From contig CAVSCE010000009.1 in the NCBI GenBank assembly GCA_963726375.1, positions 248,001-312,000 of the forward strand: 64,000 bases of DNA, given 5' to 3'. Position 1 is the stretch's first letter, and the number at the start of each line of letters is the position of its first letter. The notes under the pieces were generated by a model. It had not been told where the DNA came from and did no database searches. It was given only the letters and a program-made list of their open reading frames with translations. A program made the position numbers and the translations under genes. Source of the DNA: UTCFX2 sp963726375. Its GTDB lineage: Bacteria; Chloroflexota; Anaerolineae; Anaerolineales; UBA4823. Positions 1 to 8,870 of the stretch are shown here, in pieces.

Positions 1-1
1 C

Positions 2-3000
2 TGCAGCGGCTCCGCATGTGGGACAGTATACCAGTCAGGTCCAGGAGCGCTTTCAGCATCGGTCGTCTGGAAGTCTGATTGGCTTGCCGGGCAGCAGGAT
101 CGTTGGATTTCTGTCGCCGGGGCTCCAATTTCCTTCGATACTTCCACCTATTCCTTTTTTACCACCGGCGTCACCTCTCTGGTGACCGGACCCCTCGGAA
201 ACGAGGACCCTTTCCTGCTCTTCACTGGGGCTACCCTGGGGTATCCCGATCCTGGGATCAGCCCCTCAAACCCAAATTTCGGCCGGCTCGTACCTTTGCC
301 TCTGGTAACCTATGATAGCCCCCCATTAATTCCGTCAGACCTGACCAACCTGCAGTTAAATGTCAATGTCGACCGGCAGGCAGCCGAAGCGAAGACCACG
401 ATGACGCGCCAGGTCCTCACTTCACCTGCTGGACTGGAAAATTTTGTGTTCAACCTTTCCTGGGAATTTCAAGCCGAAGGCTACTCTACACTCTCGAATA
501 TAAACCTCTCTCCTGTGTTGGTGCCAAACGATTCTTTGATCGCCAGCTTGACGCTGCTGTTTGGCAGCGCCTGGGATGTGGATTATTCCGACGAATATTT
601 GCCAAATGGCCGCTTCACCAACCTTCGCAACGCGCCCGGTACGGTCGGTGATGGCGGGGTTGGAGCCAGGGTTGCCGCGCCAGCATCGTTAGGCTCCAAC
701 TGGAAGGGGGTTGTTGCCCTGCTCCTCCCGGTCGGCGCGGACTTAGAAGACAGCGAAGGCTCATGCCCGGGGGACTGCCTGGACATCCGCTCTTCGGACG
801 ATACACCCAGTACACCCAACCGCACCTGGGACTTGCCGGATCTAAACATCGGAGGCGCTGCCCAAACGGTTTCCTTAAATTCGCCGGGAGAGCTGATCGT
901 GTTCAGCACCGACCATCCAAATTCGGTTAAATCGGTCACGCTGCCGTTTAATTTCCGGACTTTCAACGGCGAGGTGAACGTCGATGTGAAAGTTTGTCCA
1001 AACAGTGCGAACAATGAGAAAGTGGTCGTCCTCACCGGGAAATCGAAGATCGCCCTGCCGGGCTGGGCTCGGATACCAATCCAGGCATGATGATCAACGC
1101 AGAATTCATCCTTTGCGAAACCACCCTGCGCCAGGTAATCCTGGAGTGGCATGGGCCGCCCGATATCCCTGCTGGAAGCACGGGCGTCCTGGTAAGTATG
1201 GTCAAAGGCGATGTGCAGATCGGTCCATCGAACACAGAAATCGAATTCAATTTCGATTATCACGACAACAGCGAAATCATAGATGGATCGGCTGGCGTGA
1301 GGATAAATACGCCGGTTTGTTTGACATGCAAGCCAGCGGCGATGTGCTGACAAAGGTGGACTACAACGGGCATGCCTGGGTGTCCTGGAACCCGTTGGAC
1401 GTCGGGGTCGATGTCTTCGCAACCTACAGCAGCTGGTTATCAGGACAGGTGTACGCCCACTTATGGAAAGGCCAGGGCTGGCAGAACAAGTACAGCTGGC
1501 TGCCCAACGACAATGAAACCCACTTTGCCGGCAGCATCAATGCCACAATCTACATTGACCAGGGTCAGGCCTTTTCGTGGGAGTTCATCGAAATCCCACC
1601 GTGGGATATTTCCTTTTCTATCACGGTCGCATTTGGCCAGTTCTGCCAGTCCTCTGGCTGTTCAAAATATGAATGGGGCATCAAGGGGAAATTCGAAGTG
1701 ATCGGCTTCGATGTGGGTTTCTTCTACGGCTTCAAATCTGGTTTCCACTTCATCCTGGGCAGCGATGGGCATATCTTGATCGACCAGTACGGTCCGACTT
1801 CAGCTGCAAGCCTGAATTCATTGGGAAACAGGAGAGAAATCTCGGATTTTAGTTCAGTTTTATATCCAGGAGGAGACTTGATAGCCGATCGCGGCCCGCA
1901 AAGTTCGGGTGCGCCGCTTGAATTGAAGCGTTTGGCGGTGCCGAACCCGCTCGCGCCAGACGTCACCCACCCATTAAATGTGACTGCCTTCACCGGTTCT
2001 TTCACAGCCGGGTTGACCTGGAGCCAGGGTGCGCCTGTTTTAACCCTCATCCGGCCCGATTTGGTTGAAATCACGCCCGCGAATGCGGCTGGTTATGGAG
2101 TGTCCATTGCAGCCACATTAAATTCCATTTTATACGGGATACCACAGCCCATGCCCGGTACCTGGCAGGCAAAAATCGAGAATACCGCCGCCAATAATGA
2201 CTATCATTTCATCTGGTTCGCGAACAAGGCCATTCCTGCCGGTCTGCAGCTCAACTCACCCTTCGGCGATGTATTTCTCTCAGACAACACCACCCCCTAT
2301 AATTTGAGCTGGGATGTTCCGGCCCAGCCGCCGGCAGTAGACCTGCGCGTATCCCTGTATTACACCGTAACGAATTCAACTGCCCTGACCGATACCCAGC
2401 AGTTGGGCGGTGTAATCCGCGAGAACCTTGCGCTCAGCGACGGGAGCTTCAACTGGGACCTGTCTTCGCTGGCTTTTGGGGATTACCATGTCTACGCCCG
2501 AGTTTACAGCGGCCAGCCGGGCAGCGAGCCCATTCAACCTGAGGTCAACATCACCGGTACAAACCAGATCCCCGGCGATTTCTGGATGAATGCTCCAGGA
2601 GTGATTCACCTTCAAGACACTGCCGCGCCTGCCACCCCGACCGGATTTGTAATGGTCCCAATTGCTGAAGGATTTTTGGATGTTGGGACCACAACGGAGA
2701 AAAAGACCTGGCAGGCTATATCGTGCGCTATATCTCACCGGATGTGTATGGAGATACTCACATGCACGATTTACGCGTGCAGGCTCAGGTGAGTGATCCG
2801 AATAATTGGATGCAATGCACCCGGTTGGGTGGGTTCAACGCCGGAGAAAATATCCAGGCCCAAATTGCTGCCTACGATGCCAGCGGGAACCTGAGCCCAT
2901 TCAGCAATCTCGATGAGGCGGTGGTTGACGACGGCGTTCCCGCTGATGCGCCAGACCCAGGTCCCTTGTCGGTTGTCGTTGTGTCTACCAACGAGGTCAC

Positions 3001-3840
3001 ACTTTCCTGGCCTGCCCTGGTTTTACCGCCGGGCAGCGGGTACTGGTTGCATTACTCAAAAGGCCGCCCATTGGGAAATGGCCAGGTCGATCCGCCTTTC
3101 GATCTTGGTTTTACCAATGAAATCAGCTTGAGCATGCTCGAGCCGGGTTTCGTGTGGTTTTTCATGATCCAGACCCATGATGATTGGGCGCGTCTGAGCA
3201 GAACGTCAAATTGGGTTGCAGCGCTTGTGAGCGATTATCAGGACGAAGATGGGGATGGGCTGGCGGATGATTGGGAAGCGGCCCACGAAGTCGGCGATCC
3301 TGCCGATGACGAAGACGGAGACGGGCTGCAAAACCTGCTTGAATTCCAGCGCCTGACGCATCCTCAAATCGCTGATACCGACGGCGATGGATTCTCCGAC
3401 GGCGAAGAAGAGATTGGCGGAAGCTCCGCTTTGGATGCCGGCTCCACCCCTGCAACCTATGAAAATATCATCTCAGATGTGATTCCGCTGCCAGACCTGA
3501 TGGTCGATCCGCAGCATCTCACTTTTCGCGCCCATACGCTCGGATCCAACCCTGTTCCCCAGGTCGTCGGTATACTCAACACAGGCGGCGGGGATCTTGT
3601 GCCGGATATTTTCAGCGATGCGACCTGGCTGTCAACTCAACTCGAAGGAGGTTTTCTCCAGGTTCTCGTTGATAAAAACGGCTTGCCTGCCGGGCATTAC
3701 ACCACGCGTAATAGCTGTCTCGGGTGAGGCGCGCAGCTTCACTCAGCACAGCCCGCAAAACGTGGTGGTCGATTTATGGCTTCTTGAAGGAGTCTTCACC
3801 AGATCTTGTACAGATTTACTTGCCGCTCGTCCTGAAGTAA
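2..3840 (+). CDS. Large secreted multi-domain protein, 5' partial, frameshifted
   Basis: One protein open from the left edge (frame of base 2), with its start outside the window. The frame changes near 1055, 1295, 2690, 3705 and 3788, and each change joins sensible sequence to sensible sequence, so I read it as one gene with indels. The first ~900 codons are beta-rich and unrecognised. Around 2620-3230 there are fibronectin-III-like stretches (AGYIVRY, then ALVLPPGSGYWLHYSK). At 3240-3440 lie calcium-binding thrombospondin type 3-like repeats (DEDGDGLADDWE, DEDGDGLQN, DTDGDGFSDGEE). After about 3490 a BACON-like segment follows (ILNTGGGDL...WLSTQLEGG). The chain ends IYLPLVLK at 3814-3837, a tail I know from many Anaerolineae secreted proteins. 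It is probably exported and surface-attached; its binding target is unknown. Confidence 0.75.
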
Positions 3841-4335
3841 CCAGAACGCGCAGCAGATCACAAGCCAAATCAGCCAGGGCTTTGCCTGGCTGAATGGATT
3901 CCTTGTATTTGCAGATGATCAGGAATTCATGCTCGATTGTTGTGCTTTTCAGCCAGCCACGCGAAGTTCTTTTTATAAACAGGATCAGTAAGGCCGGAAT
4001 ATAATTAGAGTATTCTAATCATAATATATCCGATAATGATCTTGCGTTTCAAAAAGATTGCATTATAATATCGCCAATTCCTAGTAATAAAAATAAAATG
4101 GAAAACTAAAATCCTGTTATTTGTGCGCAGTGAATTTAATTCAGGCTGCACATAAATATCGATGAAAGGTATTTGCTCCCGGTCAGGCCTGGGGCGCAGG
4201 ATTTTGGCAAGATCGTCCATCGGACGAGAGATTAGAGCAGCCAGACTTCACACCGATCGATGGTTGTTCGATGGTGGGTTATTGAGAACAGTTCTTTCAC
4301 AGGCAAGTGTCAATCTACGCTACAAGGAGAATAGT
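3841..4335. other. AT-rich intergenic region with promoter-like elements
   Basis: There is no supported gene in these ~495 bases. They hold the hairpin at 3871-3892, then a strikingly AT-rich stretch (about 3985-4140). In it are a 6-bp inverted repeat with a 4-base spacer (ATTAGA-gtat-TCTAAT, 4004-4019) and a perfect TATAAT at 4064-4069 with a weak TTGCGT 16 bases upstream. This is the likely promoter region of the plus-strand cluster that begins at 4336. It would leave a leader of about 260 bases. A small minus-strand ORF here lacks any support and was not called. Confidence 0.45.
3871..3892 (+). terminator. Hairpin after the secreted-protein gene
   Basis: Perfect 8-bp inverted repeat CAGCCAGG / CCTGGCTG with a 6-base loop, 30 bases after the stop at 3840. 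No clear T-run follows, so it could be a weak or factor-assisted terminator rather than a classical intrinsic one. Confidence 0.4.
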
Positions 4336-5163
4336 ATGCCAAAGAAGATCTTGATCGCATTATCTGAGTGGGGCTATTGGGGAGAAGAGCTTGTTGGTCC
4401 GCTGGAAGTCTTAGATCAAAATGGATACCAATCCGTTTTTGTGACGGCGAAGGGAAATCGCCCGCCGGCGCTTCCGCCAAGCATGCAGGAAGGGTATTTT
4501 GATCCCCCATTGGATAAAGTTGTAACGGATGCCTACTATGCCGCCAGGTCACGAGAGATCCATAAGTCGGATCGCCTGAATAATCCGATCAATCTTTCGG
4601 AGTGGTTCCCAGAGCGTCCGTATTTCAATTCAAAAGATTTTGGTCATGCGCTCGAAGCTTATTACAACGCACGCGATCTCGCCTGGAAAGATCTGGAAGA
4701 ATATGATGCTTTGCTCATGCCGGGCGGCAGCGGACCGATGGTCGATATGGTCAACAACCAGCGTCTTCACGATGTGATCCTGGGTTTTCTGGCTCAGGGG
4801 AAGCTGATCGCGGCCGAATGCTACTGCGTGACCTGCCTGGCCTTCGCCAGGGATTGGACCGAGCGCAAGAGCATCATCTGGGGCAAGCATGTCACCGGGC
4901 ACGCAATGGAATATGATTACAAAGACGGCACGGGTTTCGTAACCAGTGGAAACCTCAATTTTGGGCCTCCATTCTACCCGCTCGAGCTGATCCTGCGAGA
5001 CGCAGTCGGTCCTGAAGGTCAATATCACGGCGGGGTTGGGCGCACTCTTTCAACGATCCTGGACTACCCATTTTTGACAGGCCGATCGACCCAGGACTCA
5101 CGCCTCGTTGGCGAATTGATGATCGAAGTACTCGAGAAGGGTCTGCGGCGATATGGCTGGTAA
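4336..5163 (+). CDS. DJ-1/PfpI-like class I amidotransferase-fold protein
   Basis: 275 residues. ATG 4336 is chosen because AAGGAG lies 7 bases upstream and the Rossmann-like beginning KKILIALSEWGYWGEE follows at once; the in-frame upstream ATG at 4162 has no such site. A DALLMPGGSGPM strand-turn and the nucleophile elbow AECYCVTCLAFA (about residues 160-170) fit the DJ-1/Hsp31/PfpI superfamily, with the Cys after AAE as the likely nucleophile. Members range from glyoxalase III and protein or small-molecule hydrolases to chaperones, so the reaction cannot be assigned. It is the first gene of the plus-strand cluster and its 3' end overlaps the next ORF by 11 bases, which indicates coupled translation with the ThDP enzyme. 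Confidence 0.75.
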   Translation: MPKKILIALSEWGYWGEELVGPLEVLDQNGYQSVFVTAKGNRPPALPPSMQEGYFDPPLDKVVTDAYYAARSREIHKSDRLNNPINLSEWFPERPYFNSKDFGHALEAYYNARDLAWKDLEEYDALLMPGGSGPMVDMVNNQRLHDVILGFLAQGKLIAAECYCVTCLAFARDWTERKSIIWGKHVTGHAMEYDYKDGTGFVTSGNLNFGPPFYPLELILRDAVGPEGQYHGGVGRTLSTILDYPFLTGRSTQDSRLVGELMIEVLEKGLRRYGW

Positions 5164-6859
5164 GACCGGGCGCTTCGCCCTGATAGAACAGTTCCTTGCC
5201 GACGGCATCGATATCATGTTCGGAAATCCAGGCACGGTCGAACAGGGTTTCCTGGACGCCTTGTCAGAATTTCCCAGGATGAAATATATCCTGACCCTGC
5301 AGGAGTCGATCGCAGTGATGGCAGCCGATGGGTATGCTCGTGCGAAAAAACGACCGGCCCTTGTCCAGCTGCACAGCTCGCCTGGGATCGGAAACGCTGT
5401 CGGCGCCCTCTACCAGGCCAGGCGCGGCCATTCCCCTCTGGTTGTCATCGGCGCCGATGCAGGGCTGAAATACATGAATATGGATGCCCAGATGGCTGCC
5501 GATCTGGTAGCCATGATGGAGCCTGTAACCAAATGGTCGACGATGGTGCTCGACCCCGCTTCCCTTCTGAGGGTAATCCGGAGGGCTGTGAAGATCGCCT
5601 CGACGCCGCCCATGGGTCCGGTCTACGTGTGTCTCCCGGCGGACGTCCTGGATGCCGAGGTATCTGAAGAGGTTTTCCCAACCTCAATCCTCAATACCAG
5701 GGTCGCACCGGATGAAGACACCCTGCGACAGGCAGCAGAAATCCTGCTTTCCGCAAAAAAGCCGATGATCTTCATCGGCGATGGGGTCGCATATTCCGAT
5801 GCGCAAGCAGAGCTTGTGCAGGTTGCCGAGCTGCTGGGAGCGGAAGTCTGGGAGGCCGATTCAGGCGAATTGAACATGCCTTACGACCACCCTCTTTATC
5901 AGGGCATGACCGGTCATATGTTTGGGAAAAACAGCCTCCCGATCACGACAAAAGGCGATGCAAACCTGGTCGTTGGCACGTATATGCTCCCAGAAGTCTA
6001 TCCGGCGCTTGGCAACATCTATGCTCCAGGTGCAAAGACAATCCATATCGATCTGAACGCCTATGAGATCGCTAAAAACCACCCGGTCGAGCTTGGTCTC
6101 GTGGCCGATCCAAAGCTGACCCTGGGGAAGCTGGGGGAGCTGCTCGCATCGATGCGAAGTCCTGACCAGCAGCGTGCGGCATTGGATCGCGTTGAGCAGA
6201 TCGGGTCGGCTAAACAGGAAAAACTTCGCGCTGCCCTGGAGAAAGATAGCCTGGCACGCGATGTCGTACCGATCTCGATGGCGCGTTTCATGGAAGAGCT
6301 GGCGCCTCAGCTTCCTGAGGACGTCGTGATCTTCGACGAAGCGCTCACATCTTCGCCGGCCGTAGTGCGCTATGCCCCTCCCCAAAAGGCGGACCAATAT
6401 TTCCTCACACGAGGTGGGTCTCTGGGGGTGGGAATCCCGGGTGCTATCGGTGCCAGGCTGGCTCATCCTGATAAGCTGGTGATCGGTTTCACTGGAGACG
6501 GCGGCTCGATGTATACCATCCAGGCGCTCTGGACTGCGGCAAGGCATAATATCAACGCCAAGTTTGTGATTTGCAACAACGCCTCTTACCGCCTGCTTCA
6601 ACTGAATATTGAGGAGTACTGGAAAGAGCAGTCCATCCCAAAGCACGATTACCCGCTGAGCTTCGACCTCTCGCACCCACCCTTGCATTTCGCTGAGCTC
6701 GCTCGATCGCTTGGCGTCCAGGGGCTGCGGGTTGAAAAGCCGTGGGAAATCGGTCCTGCGATCGAGCAGATGCTGGCCCATCCCGGTCCCTTTTTGATCG
6801 ACCTGGTGTTGGAGAGCGATACCCATCCAGAACGGGTTGGGAACACCTGCGGTCAATAA
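5153..6859 (+). CDS. ThDP-dependent decarboxylase, benzoylformate decarboxylase-like
   Basis: 568 residues, the usual length for the acetolactate synthase / benzoylformate decarboxylase family. The N-terminal Pyr domain shows GNPGTVEQGF, the ThDP-activating Glu in TLQESIAV and LHSSPGIGNAVGAL, which matches the His-containing LHSA..G.GNA segment of benzoylformate decarboxylase (catalytic His70). The central domain spans about 190-330. The C-terminal PP domain has the ThDP/Mg motif GDGGSMYTIQALW ending in ICNNASYRLL. The resemblance (from memory of the family) is to 2-oxo-acid decarboxylases acting on aromatic or branched acids, not to true acetolactate synthase. It starts inside the DJ-1-like gene, so the two are probably co-expressed. 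The substrate is unknown. Confidence 0.85.
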   Translation: MAGKTGRFALIEQFLADGIDIMFGNPGTVEQGFLDALSEFPRMKYILTLQESIAVMAADGYARAKKRPALVQLHSSPGIGNAVGALYQARRGHSPLVVIGADAGLKYMNMDAQMAADLVAMMEPVTKWSTMVLDPASLLRVIRRAVKIASTPPMGPVYVCLPADVLDAEVSEEVFPTSILNTRVAPDEDTLRQAAEILLSAKKPMIFIGDGVAYSDAQAELVQVAELLGAEVWEADSGELNMPYDHPLYQGMTGHMFGKNSLPITTKGDANLVVGTYMLPEVYPALGNIYAPGAKTIHIDLNAYEIAKNHPVELGLVADPKLTLGKLGELLASMRSPDQQRAALDRVEQIGSAKQEKLRAALEKDSLARDVVPISMARFMEELAPQLPEDVVIFDEALTSSPAVVRYAPPQKADQYFLTRGGSLGVGIPGAIGARLAHPDKLVIGFTGDGGSMYTIQALWTAARHNINAKFVICNNASYRLLQLNIEEYWKEQSIPKHDYPLSFDLSHPPLHFAELARSLGVQGLRVEKPWEIGPAIEQMLAHPGPFLIDLVLESDTHPERVGNTCGQ

Positions 6860-6898
6860 TTGGAATGATTATCCCAGACAGACAATTTGGAGGATTTT

Positions 6899-7345
6899 AT
6901 GAGTGAGCCAATTACGGAGCAACAAATCAAGAATTTTGTAGCAGCATGGTATCAGGCGCTGGATTTCCATGTGCCGATCGAGCAGGCTTATGCACTTCTG
7001 GCTGATCGGGATTTGAACATGCAGTTCCCCGACGGAGATATCCGCGATTATGCTTCTTTCAAGAAGTGGTACGACCGGGTGACTAACCTGTTCTTCGATG
7101 AGAACCATTATGTCCAGACGGTCGAGTCCAAGATCAGCGGTGAGGAAGCCATCCTGGATGTCGTTGTAGGCTGGCAGGCCAGCTGGTGGGTTGCTCCCGA
7201 GCCGAAGAGCAAGCGGGTTTCGATGGATGCGACCCAGCGCTGGACCGTTCGGCGCTCAAAGAAAAACTCCTTTGGGCTGGAGATCGTGACCTACAACGCA
7301 ACGGTTGCACCGTTTAATTATGCACCAGGTTTTGCCAGGCTGTAG
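6899..7345 (+). CDS. NTF2/SnoaL-fold protein 1
   Basis: 148 residues; GGAGG at 6890-6894 fixes ATG 6899. The helix-rich start (QIKNFVAAWYQALD) with LADRDLNMQFPDG and a long C-terminal sheet (ILDVVVGWQASWW) fits the cone-shaped NTF2-like fold. It is the most divergent of the fold members here and lacks the GW..xD..xxxQMG ending seen in the others. It may be a small enzyme or a ligand-binding partner of the ThDP enzyme just upstream. No catalytic residue can be named. Confidence 0.65.
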   Translation: MSEPITEQQIKNFVAAWYQALDFHVPIEQAYALLADRDLNMQFPDGDIRDYASFKKWYDRVTNLFFDENHYVQTVESKISGEEAILDVVVGWQASWWVAPEPKSKRVSMDATQRWTVRRSKKNSFGLEIVTYNATVAPFNYAPGFARL

Positions 7346-7403
7346 CAGTCTGGTCGCCTGTTGAACATTCGATCCAAACCTTACATTATTAGGAGAAACA
7401 GAG

Positions 7404-7826
7404 ATGGATAATACACAGTTGGTTCTGCGCATGTACGATTACTTCGGCAAGGGTGATATGGAATCGATCCGCAAGGAGATCTTCCACCCCCAGATGAGCT
7501 GGACGATGCCCGGTCATCATCCGCTCTCCGGTCGGATGGAAGGCGTCGATGCCGTAATCGCTTTCTTCGGCTCCCTGTTTAAAGCGGGTATCGTCGTGGA
7601 CAACGTCCACTTCGGTGTGCTGGATGATGGAACGGTCGTTGAGAAGCATCTGGGCCACGGCAAGATCGGAAATGAAGAATTCCTTTTCCCAACCTGCACA
7701 AGCTACGGGATCAAGGACGGGAAAATCTTCGAAGTGCGGGTCCACACCGGTGACCAGCATACGGTGGACCGCTACATGTGGACGATGTTCAAGCTCAAGG
7801 GTATTCCAGCCAGGCTGGCAGAGTAG
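7404..7826 (+). CDS. SnoaL-like protein 2
   Basis: 140 residues with AGGAG at 7391-7395 before ATG 7404. The pattern MDNTQLVLRMYDYFGKGDMESIRKE, then WTMPGHHPLSGRMEGVDAVIAFF, then a sheet with VVEKHLGHGKIGNEEF, is typical of SnoaL-like ketosteroid-isomerase-fold proteins. In this group an N-terminal helix pair is followed by the W..PG.HPL.G substrate-pocket segment. It belongs to the same W.(V/M)PG(H) subfamily as the ORF directly downstream (about 8 bases away), so they probably form a translation unit. Function: small-molecule cyclase, isomerase or hydratase, or a non-catalytic binder; unresolved. Confidence 0.7.
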   Translation: MDNTQLVLRMYDYFGKGDMESIRKEIFHPQMSWTMPGHHPLSGRMEGVDAVIAFFGSLFKAGIVVDNVHFGVLDDGTVVEKHLGHGKIGNEEFLFPTCTSYGIKDGKIFEVRVHTGDQHTVDRYMWTMFKLKGIPARLAE

Positions 7827-7834
7827 GGAGGTCG

Positions 7835-8290
7835 ATGATGGCGAAAGTTCAGGCTGTCGTAACACCAGAACATGTGCTGAAGGCTTATGAAGCCCTGGGG
7901 TCAGGCGATATCGAGCGCATCCGCGAGTATTGGGATCAGGGGATGGTCTGGCAGGTGCCTGGACACAGCCGCCTGGCTGGCTGGTATACCGGGCTGGACG
8001 GATTTCTGGCCTTCATGGGCGAGGTCGGCCGGCTCTCCGGACGCAGTTTCAAGATGACCCCGATCGCCGGACAGGTTGTCGTCACAGGTGAATATTCGGC
8101 TGACCTGACCCGCAATGTCGGCAACCGTGACAACGAGCCAGAAAAAGGCATGGATATCGAAGTCGTCCATGTTTTACGCTGGCGGGACGGCAAGGTTATC
8201 GCTGGCAAGGGTGCGATCTTTGGTGATGGGACGACCGAATACGACCAGTTCTGGTCCCGCTCGCCAGTTGTAACCCCACCCAGTCATTGA
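7835..8290 (+). CDS. SnoaL-like protein 3 (type B module, stand-alone)
   Basis: 151 residues. Two consecutive ATGs (7835, 7838) follow GGGAGG. Key segments are VLKAYEALGSGDIERI, WQVPGHSRLAGWYTG, VLRWRDGKVIAGKGAIFGDG and EYDQFWSRSPVVTPP. Nearly the same module forms the C-terminal domains of the proteins at 8871 and 12102, with the same VTP start and the same EYDQFWS ending, so three copies of one module occur within 5 kb. It keeps the strongly conserved PGH segment in the pocket. In-operon duplication is the simplest explanation; the reaction is unknown. Confidence 0.72.
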   Translation: MMAKVQAVVTPEHVLKAYEALGSGDIERIREYWDQGMVWQVPGHSRLAGWYTGLDGFLAFMGEVGRLSGRSFKMTPIAGQVVVTGEYSADLTRNVGNRDNEPEKGMDIEVVHVLRWRDGKVIAGKGAIFGDGTTEYDQFWSRSPVVTPPSH

Positions 8291-8380
8291 TCGATCGATT
8301 TTTCCCTGTTTAACGAGATTAATCCAATCAACTCATGTCTTTTTTACCGGTGATCACGGACCAGAAATAGGAGTAATAAG

Positions 8381-8716
8381 ATGCCAATTATCACAATACA
8401 GGTTATTGAAGGGGTTGTTCTTACCAGCCCTGAACAGAAACGTGAGCTGCTGAAGAAGATGACAGACACCTTCATCAGCGTTGTAGGCGATGTCGCCAGG
8501 CCGTATACCTACTGCATCATCCAGGAGACTCCTGCATATGAGTGGTCGATTGCCGGCACGCCTCTCCCCGATTTGCCTTTCCTTTACGGCCCTGATTATG
8601 CTGCCATGCATGGTAAATCGAACGAGATCATGCGTAATTTTACCGAACAGCTGGCCAGTCAGAAGGCAGATGAAGTGAAGGACGCCCAGGCCCAAAAGAT
8701 CTGGGAAGGTAGTTAA
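8381..8716 (+). CDS. 4-oxalocrotonate tautomerase-family protein
   Basis: 111 residues; AGGAG lies 7 bases before ATG 8381. The start M-PIITIQVIEG is the hallmark of the tautomerase superfamily, in which Met removal exposes the catalytic amino-terminal Pro. SPEQKRELLKKMTDTFISVVG matches the first helix of the fold. The Arg at position 11 of canonical 4-oxalocrotonate tautomerase is replaced by Val, and the chain is about 45 residues longer than the 62-residue classic enzyme. The substrate is therefore likely different. A keto-enol tautomerisation role would fit a cluster of cyclase-fold proteins and a 2-oxo-acid decarboxylase (inference). Confidence 0.75.
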   Translation: MPIITIQVIEGVVLTSPEQKRELLKKMTDTFISVVGDVARPYTYCIIQETPAYEWSIAGTPLPDLPFLYGPDYAAMHGKSNEIMRNFTEQLASQKADEVKDAQAQKIWEGS

Positions 8717-8725
8717 GTGAATTTA

Positions 8726-8780
8726 TCCAGCACAGCCTGCATGGGTATAGGTTGATCGAACCTGAGCAGGCTGTGCTGGA
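8726..8780 (+). repeat. 15-bp perfect inverted repeat between tautomerase and FHA genes
   Basis: TCCAGCACAGCCTGC (8726-8740) is exactly complementary to 8766-8780, with a 25-base loop that itself contains AGGTT...AACCT. It sits in the 154-base gap between two genes and could be a transcript-stabilising hairpin, an attenuator or a terminator. No T-run follows, so a plain intrinsic terminator is less likely. Confidence 0.6.
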
Positions 8781-8870
8781 ATTGAAGATTTGGTTAAGTC
8801 GAAATATGATCAGCAGGCGTCCTGTTGCGGACCAGGTAAGCTGTTGTTGAGTTTGGTTAGGAGAACCTGA

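Noticed and set aside
4005..4220. Small minus-strand ORF in the AT-rich gap
   Set aside because: It is a low-complexity translation with no ribosome-binding site and overlaps the likely promoter.
5861..6856. 331-codon minus-strand ORF opposite the ThDP enzyme
   Set aside because: It is a shadow of a well-supported ThDP enzyme with no motif of its own.
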